DNA of 64,000 bases, from assembly GCA_027489535.1 (NCBI GenBank), contig JAIXZO010000002.1, positions 1 to 64,000 of the forward strand, in the 5' to 3' direction. The DNA comes from Hyphomicrobiales bacterium. Its GTDB lineage: Bacteria; Pseudomonadota; Alphaproteobacteria; Rhizobiales; Beijerinckiaceae. Shown in pieces: positions 56,569 to 64,000 of the stretch. The position numbers were made by a program, and so were the translations under genes. Below the pieces are notes generated by a model, which ran no database searches, was not told where the DNA came from, and saw only the letters and a program-made list of their open reading frames with translations. How positions within the stretch are numbered: the first letter of the stretch is position 1; each line of letters opens with the position of its first letter.

Positions 56569-58704
56569 TCATGCGACCTGCCTCGTCTGCTGATTCCACA
56601 AATGGCGGTAAACCGTTGATCGCGAGAGAAGATCGTCGTGCCGGCCCCAATCGACGGCGCGGCCCTTGTCGAACACGATGATGGCGTCGGCATCCACCAG
56701 CGTGGTGAGCCGGTGCGAGACGATCAGCACCGTCCGGCCCTCCGCGATCTGCTTCAAATTTTGCCGCACCACCGCTTCGCTGTGCGGGTCGAGCGCGCTC
56801 GTCGCCTCGTCGAGGATCAGGATGCGCGGGTCGAGCAACAGCGCGCGGGCGATGGACAGGCGCTGGCGTTGCCCGCCCGAGAGGTTGTCGCCGTTCTCCT
56901 CGAGCGGCGTATCGAAGCCGCGCGGCAGGCGGGAGATGAACTCCTCCGCTCCGGCCCGCCGTGCCGCAAGGGCGATCTCCTCGATGGAGGCGTTAGGCCG
57001 CACGCAGGCGATGTTGTCGCGCACGCTGCCGCGAAACAGAAAGCTCTCCTGCAGCACCACCCCGACATTGCGGCGCAGATGCGGAAGATCGAATTCCCGC
57101 AGGTCCGTCCCGTCGATGGCGATCCGTCCCTGTTGGACCGGGTAGAGCCCCTGCAACAGCCGCGTGAGGGTGGTCTTGCCCGATCCGCTGTGCCCTACGA
57201 TACCGATGATGCTCCCGGCCGGAATGCGGATCGAAACCGCGTCCAGCGCCGGCGGCAGATCCTTGCCGTATCGAAACGTCACGTCCTCGATCTCGACGGC
57301 GCCGATGACGGCCGGACGCAGGCCGCGCGCGTCGGCGGGCCGCTCGGGCTTGCGGTTCATCACCTCGCCGAGCATCCGCACGGAGAGCGCGACCTCCTGA
57401 TATTCGTGCACCATGGTCACGAGCTGCATCAGCGGCCCGGTCACGCGGCCCGACAGCATGTTGAAGGCCACGAGCGCGCCGATGGTCATCGTGCCGTCGA
57501 ACACGTTCATCGCGCCGAGCCCGACGATGGCGATCACCATCGCCTTTTCCAGAAATCCCGTGATCGACTGGGCGATGGTGGACAGCTTCTCGACCCGGAA
57601 CCGCAGGTCCACGGCAAGCGTCGACCGGTCGTCCCAGACGCGGCGGCGCAGCGGCTCCATGGCCAGCGCCTTCACCGTGCGCATCCCGTGCACCGTCTCC
57701 GTCAGCAACGCCTGCCGTTCGGCTTCGACGGTGTAGAGATCGTGCAGCCGCCGGCGGAACGGGCCGACCAGCATCGCGACCACGACGGCGATCACGGCGG
57801 TGAAGCCGAGCACCAGCAAGGTCAATTGCGGGCTGTAGAGGATCAGCACGGGCACGAAGACGAAGAGCGAGATCAGGTCGAGCCCGGTCAGAAACAGCCG
57901 CCCCGTCAAAAATTCCCGGATGCGGCCCGCCTGCTGCATATGCTTGACGAGCACGCCCGCCGAAGTCGTCTCGAACACGCTGATCGGCAGGCTCAGCAGG
58001 TGCGCGAAAGTTTTCGTCGCTGTGCGGATGTCGATCCGGTTGGTGGCGTAGAGCAGCAGATAACGGCGCAGGAAATTGAACGCCGCATCGAAAACGAGCG
58101 CCGCCGTCACCCCGATCGCGAGCACCGTGAGCGTCGTGTAGCTCTCGTGCACCAGCACCTTGTCGATCACGAGCTGGAAGAAGATCGGCGTCGCAAGTCC
58201 CAGCGCGAAAAGGAAGATCGCGGCAAGAGCCACTTCGGCGAAGAGCTTTCGCTGCCGCCCGATTTCCGGAAAGAACCACGAAATCGAGAAAGCCCGTTCG
58301 GGTTCCGCGGCATGGGCGGAGCGCGCGAGCAGCACCGCGTCGCCGTTCCATACCCGCCCGAACGCCTCCTCGTTCAACGCCAACGGCTCGCCGCGCTCGG
58401 CCAGGGGATCGATCACGATCACGTCGCCGTCCGGCCCGGCCGCGTCCACGATCACCCAATTGCCGTTGGCGAGCCGCGCCAAGGCCGGGTACGCCTCGCC
58501 CAACCCGCGCAGTTCCGCGAAGCTCAGGGAAACGGAGTGGGCGGACAGGCCCGCTTCGCTCGCCATGCGCACCACCAGATCCGGGCCGATCGGTTCGCGG
58601 CCGACGGCATAGGCATGGGCGAGCCGCTCGGGCGACAGGTCCGCGCCGTGTCGTCGCCCCGCAAGCGACAGGCAGGCGAGTGCGGTATCGACGGGCGGAT
58701 GCAT
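56569..58704 (-). CDS. Type I secretion ABC transporter, HlyB type with C39-like domain
   Basis: A 711-residue exporter. Residues about 1-130 form a C39 peptidase-like domain (DTALACLSLAGRRHGADLSPERLAHAYAVG, GNWVIVDAAGPDGDVIVIDPL). The cysteine present is not in the DCG context of real C39 peptidases, and no catalytic His-Asp pair is clear, so it is more likely a HlyB-style substrate-docking domain. Six membrane helices (about 155-420) and an ATPase domain follow: Walker A GHSGSGKTTLTRLL, signature LSGGQRQRLSIARAL, Walker B ILILDEATSALD and the SHRLTTL switch. It differs from the PrtD-type exporter at 22414. It lies 4 bp after the 100-residue gene. Confidence 0.92.
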   Translation of the reverse strand: MHPPVDTALACLSLAGRRHGADLSPERLAHAYAVGREPIGPDLVVRMASEAGLSAHSVSLSFAELRGLGEAYPALARLANGNWVIVDAAGPDGDVIVIDPLAERGEPLALNEEAFGRVWNGDAVLLARSAHAAEPERAFSISWFFPEIGRQRKLFAEVALAAIFLFALGLATPIFFQLVIDKVLVHESYTTLTVLAIGVTAALVFDAAFNFLRRYLLLYATNRIDIRTATKTFAHLLSLPISVFETTSAGVLVKHMQQAGRIREFLTGRLFLTGLDLISLFVFVPVLILYSPQLTLLVLGFTAVIAVVVAMLVGPFRRRLHDLYTVEAERQALLTETVHGMRTVKALAMEPLRRRVWDDRSTLAVDLRFRVEKLSTIAQSITGFLEKAMVIAIVGLGAMNVFDGTMTIGALVAFNMLSGRVTGPLMQLVTMVHEYQEVALSVRMLGEVMNRKPERPADARGLRPAVIGAVEIEDVTFRYGKDLPPALDAVSIRIPAGSIIGIVGHSGSGKTTLTRLLQGLYPVQQGRIAIDGTDLREFDLPHLRRNVGVVLQESFLFRGSVRDNIACVRPNASIEEIALAARRAGAEEFISRLPRGFDTPLEENGDNLSGGQRQRLSIARALLLDPRILILDEATSALDPHSEAVVRQNLKQIAEGRTVLIVSHRLTTLVDADAIIVFDKGRAVDWGRHDDLLSRSTVYRHLWNQQTRQVA

Positions 58705-58708
58705 GGTC

Positions 58709-59011
58709 TCAGCTGAAATTCGGCGAGCGGTTGGGCCGGTTCGCGTCCCCGCCGTTTGGCGGGACGACGTCCGCCGGCGGCGGCGTGCGGCGGATGGCGC
58801 CGGCCTCTTCGAGACCCTTCACGGCCTTCGACATGAGGTCCGCGGCATTGGCGAAACCGTCGAGCGGCATGATGATGCGTTGCCGGACGACGGGCTTCGG
58901 ATGGCCCGAAATGTCTTTGTCGGTGGCCGAAAGACTGACGAAATCGATGCGGATTATCGATCCGCTGACCGTTATTTCGCCGATTCCGTCCGCAAATAAT
59001 TCCTGATTCAC
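58709..59011 (-). CDS. Small unknown protein in the second type I secretion operon
   Basis: A 100-residue soluble protein, MNQELFADGIGEITVSGSIIRIDFVSLSATD..., with a beta-rich first half containing RQRIIMPLDGFANAADLMSKAVKGLEEAGAI and a disordered, proline- and asparagine-rich tail (TPPPADVVPPNGGDANRPN). No signal peptide, no cysteine, no known family. It lies between the substrate gene (27 bp) and the transporter (4 bp), so it is cotranscribed. A chaperone, substrate-targeting or regulatory role is possible. The N-terminal half has the look of a DUF for phage or gas-vesicle-like small beta proteins, but I cannot name one. Confidence 0.6.
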   Translation of the reverse strand: MNQELFADGIGEITVSGSIIRIDFVSLSATDKDISGHPKPVVRQRIIMPLDGFANAADLMSKAVKGLEEAGAIRRTPPPADVVPPNGGDANRPNRSPNFS

Positions 59012-59038
59012 GATCGTTTTCCCCTCGTTTTCGGCCGT

Positions 59039-62000
59039 TCAGGCCGCAATCTGTCCGCTGAAGACCACGTCGACCCAGTAGTTCGTCCGGTTGTAGGTCG
59101 AGGTGGGGAAGCTGCCCGAAGGCCCGTAGGCATAGACGCCGTTGCCTCCCGACGCGTCGGATGCGGGGGCCGTCAGCGACCCCGCGACGTCGGCGCTCGC
59201 GAAGTAGTCGGGGGTCGCCGAGTAGAAGCCGTTGGAGTGGTAGGACACCACATAGGTGGTGTTCGCCGTCAGGCTCACCGGCTGCGCGAGCCCCGTGGTC
59301 TGCCATCCGCTCGCGGTTTCGTTGGTGAAGGTGGCGGAGGCGAGCAGCGTGCCGGTCGAGGTCCACAGGCGGGCTTCGTGGGGACCGGTATTTTGCGGGC
59401 CCTTGTAGAAGCGGAACCCGGTGACGTCGCCGGCGGTGCTCGTGGTGAATTTCATGCCCAATTCGACGGAATTCGGGTCGTTTACGGTGATGATCGAGGG
59501 AACGTCCGTGGCCGCGAACAGGCCGCTTCCGACGGTCGGGGCGGTCACGATCAGCGACACCTGCGCCGATCCGACCCCGCCGTTTCCGTCCGCGACCGCA
59601 TAGGTGAAGCCCGCCGCGCCGGAATAGCCGGCGGTCGGTGCGAAGGTGATGCGGCCGGTCTGCGCGTCCAGCGACACGAGGCCGTTCACCGCGCCGCTCA
59701 CTCCCGTGACGCTCAGCACGTCGCCGTCCGCGTCGGTATCGTTCGCGAGCAGGGTGCCCACGTCGATGACCAGCGGCGTGCCGCGCGCGGTGGTGAAGCC
59801 CGCGTCGTTCACGGCGACGGGCGCGCGGTTCACGGGCTCGGCGGAGCGGTAGTAGATCACGTCGGCGTAGTAGTTCGCGGCGTTGTAGGTGGCGCTCGGA
59901 AACAGGCCCGCCGCGCCGTAGGCATAGACGCCGTTTCCGGCCGAGGCGGTGCTTGCGGGAGCTGTGAGGGGGCCGGACGTGATCGTGGTCGCAAGGCCGC
60001 CGGACGTGAAGACGTAAGCGCCGTTCGAGGCATAGGACACGATGTAGGAGCTTCCCGCCGCGACGGAGACGGGGGTCGCCAGATAGGCCGTCTGCCAGCC
60101 GCTCGCGGTTTCGTTCGTGAAGACGGCGGAGGCGAGCAGCGTACCGGTCGTGGTCCAGAGATAGGCGCGATGGGTGCCCGTCTCCTGCGTCGGCTTGAAA
60201 TAGCGCAAGGCGGCGATGGTGCCGTCGGCGGACACGCCGAAGCGCATCCCGAGATTTACGGGCAGGCCGTCATTCGCGACGCCCGTTCCCGTCGGCGTGC
60301 CGAACAGCGAATAGGGCGTCGTCGTCGGCGAGACCACGAGGGAAACCGTCGCGGAGGCGGCGAGCGCGCCGTCGCTTGCGGCATAGGCGAAGGAGGCTGC
60401 GCCCGTGAAACCCGTCGTCGGCGTGAAGGTGACGGTGAGCTTGTCGGCGCTCAGAGCCACGGTGCCGCCCACCGCGCCGCCGACCGAGACGACGGAGAGC
60501 GGCGAGCCTTCCGGGTCGCGGTCGTTGGCCAGCAGCAACGATGCGGCGATGGCCAGCGGCGTGTTCTGCGCGACCGTAAATCCGTTGTCGTTGACCGCCA
60601 CGGGAGCCCGGTTCACGGGCGTCTCGTTCGGCGTGTAGACCACGTCGACCCAGTAGTTCGAGGCGGCGAAGCTGCGGGTCGGGAACGTGCCCGCCGCACC
60701 ATAGGCGTAAACGCCGTTCGTCGTGCCCGGCACGGTCAAAGCGCCGCTGAGGATCGTGTCAGTGAAGTAATTGGAGGTGACCGAATAGCCGGTCGTCGTG
60801 TGGTACGAGACGACGTAGTTCGTGTTCGCGGCCAGTTGGAACGGACTCGCGAGCGAAACGGTCTGCCAGCCCGAGGCGGATTCGTTCGTGAACGTCGCCT
60901 GCGCAAGGATCGTCCCGGTGGAGGACCACAGCCGCGCCGTATGCGGGCCGGTGTTCTGGTCGCCCTTGTAGAAGCGGAACCCGGTCATCGCGACGGATTG
61001 TTCCGTCGTGAAGCGCACGCCCAATTCCACCGGCTGCCTGTCGTTGACGTTGAGGACCGCCGGCACGCTCGCAAGCGACCACAGGCTCGCTTCGGGCGGC
61101 GTGTAGACGGTTACGCTCAATCCGGCGCTGGGCAGGCCCGTGTTGACGCTGTCGTCGGTCGCGCGGGCCAGAACGGTGCGCTCGCCGAGCGTTCCGCTCA
61201 CGGTCCAGGAATAGCTCCAATTCGTCGTGCCCGTGGCGACGTTCCACGTGCGGCCGCCGTCGGTGGAGACCTCCGCACCCGCGACCCGTCCGCCGATGTC
61301 CACGGCCGTGCCGGTGATCGAGACCGTCGTGCCGATCAGAAAACGCCCGCCCGCGATGCCGGTCGAGGTGATCACGGCGGTGGGGGGCGTGAGATCGGTC
61401 GTGGCGGCGGCCATCACGAGGGTCGCCTCGAGCGTCTGCGGCTGCACGCCCATGTCCGCGAACAGGTTGACCATCGCCTGCTGCACGGCGGGATCGGTGA
61501 CGGCGGGTTCATTGTCGTGATTGGCGTCGAGCGCCCAGCTCCAATAGACGCTGCCCGCGCTGAAGACGAGCGCGCCGCTTTCCCGGTCGCGGTAGAGCGT
61601 CAGGTTGTGGGTGGCGGTGCCGGGGCCGACGAGTGTGCCGTAGTCGAGCAGCAGCGAGTCGACGTTGTAGGTGGACGAGGAGAGCCGGATCAGCCCCTCG
61701 GGCGAGAAGCCGTTGTCCGGCGCGATGTTCCACTCGTAGCCGAGATAGGTGTCGTTGAGCACGGCGGACTGGCCCGTCGGCGTGCTCGCGACCCGCGTGT
61801 CGCGCCAGAAGCGCAGCTTCGTCATGTCGAAAGGGATCGAGATCGTATCGAGCCGGTAGGAATCGACTTGGAAGAGCGTGCCCGTCAGCGCGTTTTCAGG
61901 GTAGCCCGTGCCGCCGAAGCGCGGGTCGCGCCACGTACCGGTCCATTGGTCGCTGGGGTCGATGTTGGCCCCTGCCTTGGTCTCCTTGTAGCAGACGAGC

Positions 62001-63409
62001 GTGCGATAGGGCGTGCCGCTCGCGTCGATGCTCGTCTCCCAACGGATCTTCCAATAGACCTCGTTGCCGCTCCAGAACTGGAGATTGACGCCCGCATCGC
62101 GCGCCGCTTCCACATTGGCGCGCTGTTCGCCGGACCAATATTCGTCGTGCCCGACGGACAGGAAGACCTTGTGGTCGAGCAGTCCCGCGCCGTCGCGGGC
62201 GGTGTCGATGCCTGAAATGTAGCCGACGTCGTAGCCGTTTCGCTCGAGCCACAGGATGGCGGGATATTCCGCGCCGAAGATCCAGTCCTGCGGACCGGAT
62301 TGCAGCTCGTTGAGGCGCGTCGTGAACGGGCGGTTGTAGCTGACCGCGTAGGCCCGGCCTTCCGTGCCCTGATAGAGATTGGTGCCGCCCCACGGATTGT
62401 AGGCGACCCATGTCGTGTCGGCGGTCTGGAACAGGATGTCGCTCGCGACGCCGTCCGCCCGCACGATGAAGGGGATGTGGTTTTCGCCGAAGGTGCCGTC
62501 CTCGCGCACGAGCTTCGCGAGATAGACGCCCGAGGTCGCGTCGGCCGGGATGGTCCAGCCGTCCGTGACGGACCAATTGCCGGCGTCGATCAGCTTGGTG
62601 GTCGGGTCGGTGAGCGGCGCGGGCTGACGCAAGCCGGGACCGCCGTGATCGACCGAGGCGACCAGCCGCGCGCCCATGCCGCCGTACCAACCGAGGCGAT
62701 AGATGTCGATGCGATAGTCTTGCGCGGCGGTGTTGACCTTGAAATCGACCCGCGAGCCTCGGTTGAGGCTTATCTGCGTGGCGAAGCCCTCGATGCTCGT
62801 GCTGCCGATGCCGTTGCGCAGATCCCATTGGGAGCGAGGATTTCCGGGCTTTCGATTTTCCAGGACGATGGCGTTCTCGCTGCCTGCGACCACCGCGGCG
62901 GTCGGCTCCGTGATCACGTTTGCGCCGGCCAGTTCTTGAGTGGCCTGCATCGTGAGCGGGGCCGTCGTCGTAACCGTATCCGTCGTCCCGGAGGTCGTCG
63001 TCGTGAGCTCCGTCTCCGCGCCGCGGGAGGACGAAATCGGAACCGTGGGATCGGTCGTACCGCTCGCCAAAGGCTCGAGGAATGCAGTCGGGACGGCGGA
63101 GGAGGTCGGCTCGTCGCCGGTTTCGACCGTCGTGACGGCGACCGTTTCCGTGGTCGCGATCAGGGTCGCGGACACGGCGGAGACCTCCTCGCCGCCGGAC
63201 GACGCGGCGGCGACATCCATGCCGAAGAGGTCGGCTTCGGCCGGCGACAGCCCGACTCCGACCGTGCCGGGCACAGGCTCCGGGTCTCGGCGCGGTCTGT
63301 CGAGGGCGCGCAGCGTGGGTGCGGCGCGTCCGTCCAGAGCGAGAAGTGCCAAGGGCGCCAATGCCGGCAGCAGCGAGGCGGAACGCTTTCCAAGGCGGCG
63401 GATGCGCAT
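59039..63409 (-). CDS. Large multi-domain exported protein: DMFase-like, DUF4082-like and cadherin-like domains
   Basis: A 1456-residue protein, first gene of the second type I operon. After a basic, hydrophobic N-terminus (RLGKRSASLLPALAPLALLALDG) and a Thr/Ser-rich stretch (about 70-170), residues about 180-660 resemble the large subunit of N,N-dimethylformamidase (DYRIDIYRLGWYGG, FLSVGHDEYWSGEQRANVEAARDAG, FWSGNEVYWK). An Ig-like segment (about 680-760) follows. Three DUF4082-like domains (about 770-920, 1036-1180, 1290-1456) share the pattern GxRFYKGxQNTGPHxARLW and TFTNExASGWQ. Two cadherin-like repeats (NRAPVAVND) separate them. No RTX repeats. The ATG at 63409 follows GAGG; a start at 63463 is possible. 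Secretion by the adjoining exporter is inferred from the operon. Confidence 0.8.
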   Translation of the reverse strand: MRIRRLGKRSASLLPALAPLALLALDGRAAPTLRALDRPRRDPEPVPGTVGVGLSPAEADLFGMDVAAASSGGEEVSAVSATLIATTETVAVTTVETGDEPTSSAVPTAFLEPLASGTTDPTVPISSSRGAETELTTTTSGTTDTVTTTAPLTMQATQELAGANVITEPTAAVVAGSENAIVLENRKPGNPRSQWDLRNGIGSTSIEGFATQISLNRGSRVDFKVNTAAQDYRIDIYRLGWYGGMGARLVASVDHGGPGLRQPAPLTDPTTKLIDAGNWSVTDGWTIPADATSGVYLAKLVREDGTFGENHIPFIVRADGVASDILFQTADTTWVAYNPWGGTNLYQGTEGRAYAVSYNRPFTTRLNELQSGPQDWIFGAEYPAILWLERNGYDVGYISGIDTARDGAGLLDHKVFLSVGHDEYWSGEQRANVEAARDAGVNLQFWSGNEVYWKIRWETSIDASGTPYRTLVCYKETKAGANIDPSDQWTGTWRDPRFGGTGYPENALTGTLFQVDSYRLDTISIPFDMTKLRFWRDTRVASTPTGQSAVLNDTYLGYEWNIAPDNGFSPEGLIRLSSSTYNVDSLLLDYGTLVGPGTATHNLTLYRDRESGALVFSAGSVYWSWALDANHDNEPAVTDPAVQQAMVNLFADMGVQPQTLEATLVMAAATTDLTPPTAVITSTGIAGGRFLIGTTVSITGTAVDIGGRVAGAEVSTDGGRTWNVATGTTNWSYSWTVSGTLGERTVLARATDDSVNTGLPSAGLSVTVYTPPEASLWSLASVPAVLNVNDRQPVELGVRFTTEQSVAMTGFRFYKGDQNTGPHTARLWSSTGTILAQATFTNESASGWQTVSLASPFQLAANTNYVVSYHTTTGYSVTSNYFTDTILSGALTVPGTTNGVYAYGAAGTFPTRSFAASNYWVDVVYTPNETPVNRAPVAVNDNGFTVAQNTPLAIAASLLLANDRDPEGSPLSVVSVGGAVGGTVALSADKLTVTFTPTTGFTGAASFAYAASDGALAASATVSLVVSPTTTPYSLFGTPTGTGVANDGLPVNLGMRFGVSADGTIAALRYFKPTQETGTHRAYLWTTTGTLLASAVFTNETASGWQTAYLATPVSVAAGSSYIVSYASNGAYVFTSGGLATTITSGPLTAPASTASAGNGVYAYGAAGLFPSATYNAANYYADVIYYRSAEPVNRAPVAVNDAGFTTARGTPLVIDVGTLLANDTDADGDVLSVTGVSGAVNGLVSLDAQTGRITFAPTAGYSGAAGFTYAVADGNGGVGSAQVSLIVTAPTVGSGLFAATDVPSIITVNDPNSVELGMKFTTSTAGDVTGFRFYKGPQNTGPHEARLWTSTGTLLASATFTNETASGWQTTGLAQPVSLTANTTYVVSYHSNGFYSATPDYFASADVAGSLTAPASDASGGNGVYAYGPSGSFPTSTYNRTNYWVDVVFSGQIAA

Positions 63410-63556
63410 GTCGAGACCTCGTTTCCGAACGAGGTGATCGTCGCGCATCCGCGGCCCCGGCAAAATCGACCGGAATCGGGTGGTGAGGGCTGAGCCGCGG
63501 AACCGGAGGTGGTACGAACCTCGCCGTCCGGTCCCGCCGGCGTCCTCCGTCCGTCG

Positions 63557-63952
63557 TCAGTCGCGCTTCGCGGCCGTCGCTTCTACTTCGATCTTGAATT
63601 CCGGCCGGGTGAAGCCCGACACGACCACGAGGGTCGAAGCCACGTTGTTGCCGGGCGCGGCGAGGTAGCGGGCGCGTACCGCCCCGTAGATCGGGAAATA
63701 GGCGCGGTCGGTGACGAAGGCGTTGAAGCGCACGACATCGTCGAGCGTCATGTCGGCCTCGGCCAGAATGGCCTTGATGTTCTCCATGCACAGGATCGCC
63801 TGCGCCTCGATGTCCTCCGGCACCACGTCGTCGGGGCCGACGCCGAGTTGCCCCGACGTGAAGACCATGCGCGAGCCCGCCGGCACGACGATGCCGTGGC
63901 TGTAGGTCGACATGGGCTTGCGGATGGAGGTCGGGTGAAGAGGTGTGTTCAT
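63557..63952 (-). CDS. RidA/YjgF family protein
   Basis: A 131-residue trimeric-type protein with the RidA fold: GIVVPAGSRMVFTSGQLGVGPDDVV, IEAQAILCMENIKAILAEADMTLDDVVRFNAFVTDRAYF, and KIEVEATAAKRD at the end. Family members hydrolyse reactive enamine/imine intermediates. The Arg that binds the carboxylate in canonical RidA (the RxxVEV region) is replaced here: the segment is FKIEVEATA, so it may belong to a non-canonical subgroup with another substrate. It is a monocistronic-looking gene, separated by about 147 bp from the exported-protein gene downstream on the same strand. Confidence 0.88.
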   Translation of the reverse strand: MNTPLHPTSIRKPMSTYSHGIVVPAGSRMVFTSGQLGVGPDDVVPEDIEAQAILCMENIKAILAEADMTLDDVVRFNAFVTDRAYFPIYGAVRARYLAAPGNNVASTLVVVSGFTRPEFKIEVEATAAKRD

Positions 63953-64000
63953 GACTGGCCTTGCCTCTGCTGTGGAGACGTGACGCTAGCACGTTCTTTG

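Noticed and set aside
56638-58716. 692-codon plus-strand frame opposite the HlyB-type gene
   Set aside because: No recognisable domain, Arg/His-rich, and the opposite strand encodes a fully conserved ABC exporter.
59237-62215. 992-codon plus-strand frame opposite the large exported protein
   Set aside because: Arg/Gly/His-rich composition without domains; shadow of the GC-rich real gene on the minus strand.

Overview
The window reads as a high-GC alphaproteobacterial chromosome, most likely of the order Hyphomicrobiales (Rhizobiales). Three things point there: the gene order carA | yqeY-dnaG-rpoD; a DnaG whose zinc-ribbon ligands are replaced while the surrounding motif is kept; and two matches to the general-stress sigma-factor (EcfG) promoter GGAAC-N16-CGTT. 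No rRNA, tRNA, CRISPR array, insertion sequence or phage gene was recognised. The family and genus cannot be fixed from this sequence alone.

Layout. 1-5.1 kb: the 5' end of carB (minus strand) with a terminator-like hairpin and an 11-codon ORF in its leader, a GtrA/GT-C membrane pair (plus), and a minus-strand group carA, cytochrome c, methyltransferase. 5.3-10 kb: the housekeeping block yqeY, dnaG, rpoD. 10.1-12.7 kb: a signalling cluster with a GGDEF-EAL protein (GGDEF site degenerate, EAL site intact) translationally coupled to a stand-alone BLUF photoreceptor, followed by a small unknown gene behind an EcfG-type promoter. 12.7-25.6 kb: a 3076-residue RTX protein with its own PrtD/PrtE-type type I secretion genes, preceded by an AT-rich leader. 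25.6-28 kb: an Asp/Glu (hydantoin-type) racemase, a CsbD stress protein behind a second EcfG-type promoter, and an MFS transporter.

28.5-55 kb is one large surface or exopolysaccharide locus of the Wzx/Wzy type. It contains a LuxR-type regulator with a receiver-like domain lacking the phospho-acceptor; a Wzc/ExoP-like co-polymerase whose kinase motifs are eroded; an ExoF/Wza-like export protein; gmd-fcl for GDP-fucose; a WecA-like initiating transferase; a Wzx flippase; a Wzy-like membrane protein; six glycosyltransferases; two left-handed beta-helix acyltransferases; a YdcF protein; an exported beta-helix protein; and a nucleotide-sugar block (acetyltransferase, Gfo/Idh/MocA oxidoreductase, two DegT aminotransferases, epimerase, one unknown protein). 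The first three members of that block fit a Wlb/Wbp-type 3-acetamido sugar pathway. Nearly all junctions within the runs are 4-bp ATGA/GTGA overlaps, so the locus is built from a few tightly coupled operons on both strands.

55.1-63.4 kb holds a second type I secretion operon on the minus strand: a 1456-residue putative exported protein (N,N-dimethylformamidase-like region, three DUF4082-like domains, two cadherin-like repeats), a 100-residue unknown protein, a HlyB-type ABC transporter with an N-terminal C39-like domain that does not show an intact peptidase motif, and a HlyD-type adaptor. No TolC-type outer-membrane gene accompanies either system. The window ends with a RidA-family gene. The strongest candidates for undescribed biology are the carB leader attenuator, the split BLUF / c-di-GMP phosphodiesterase pair, and the second secretion operon with its unusual substrate and unknown small partner.
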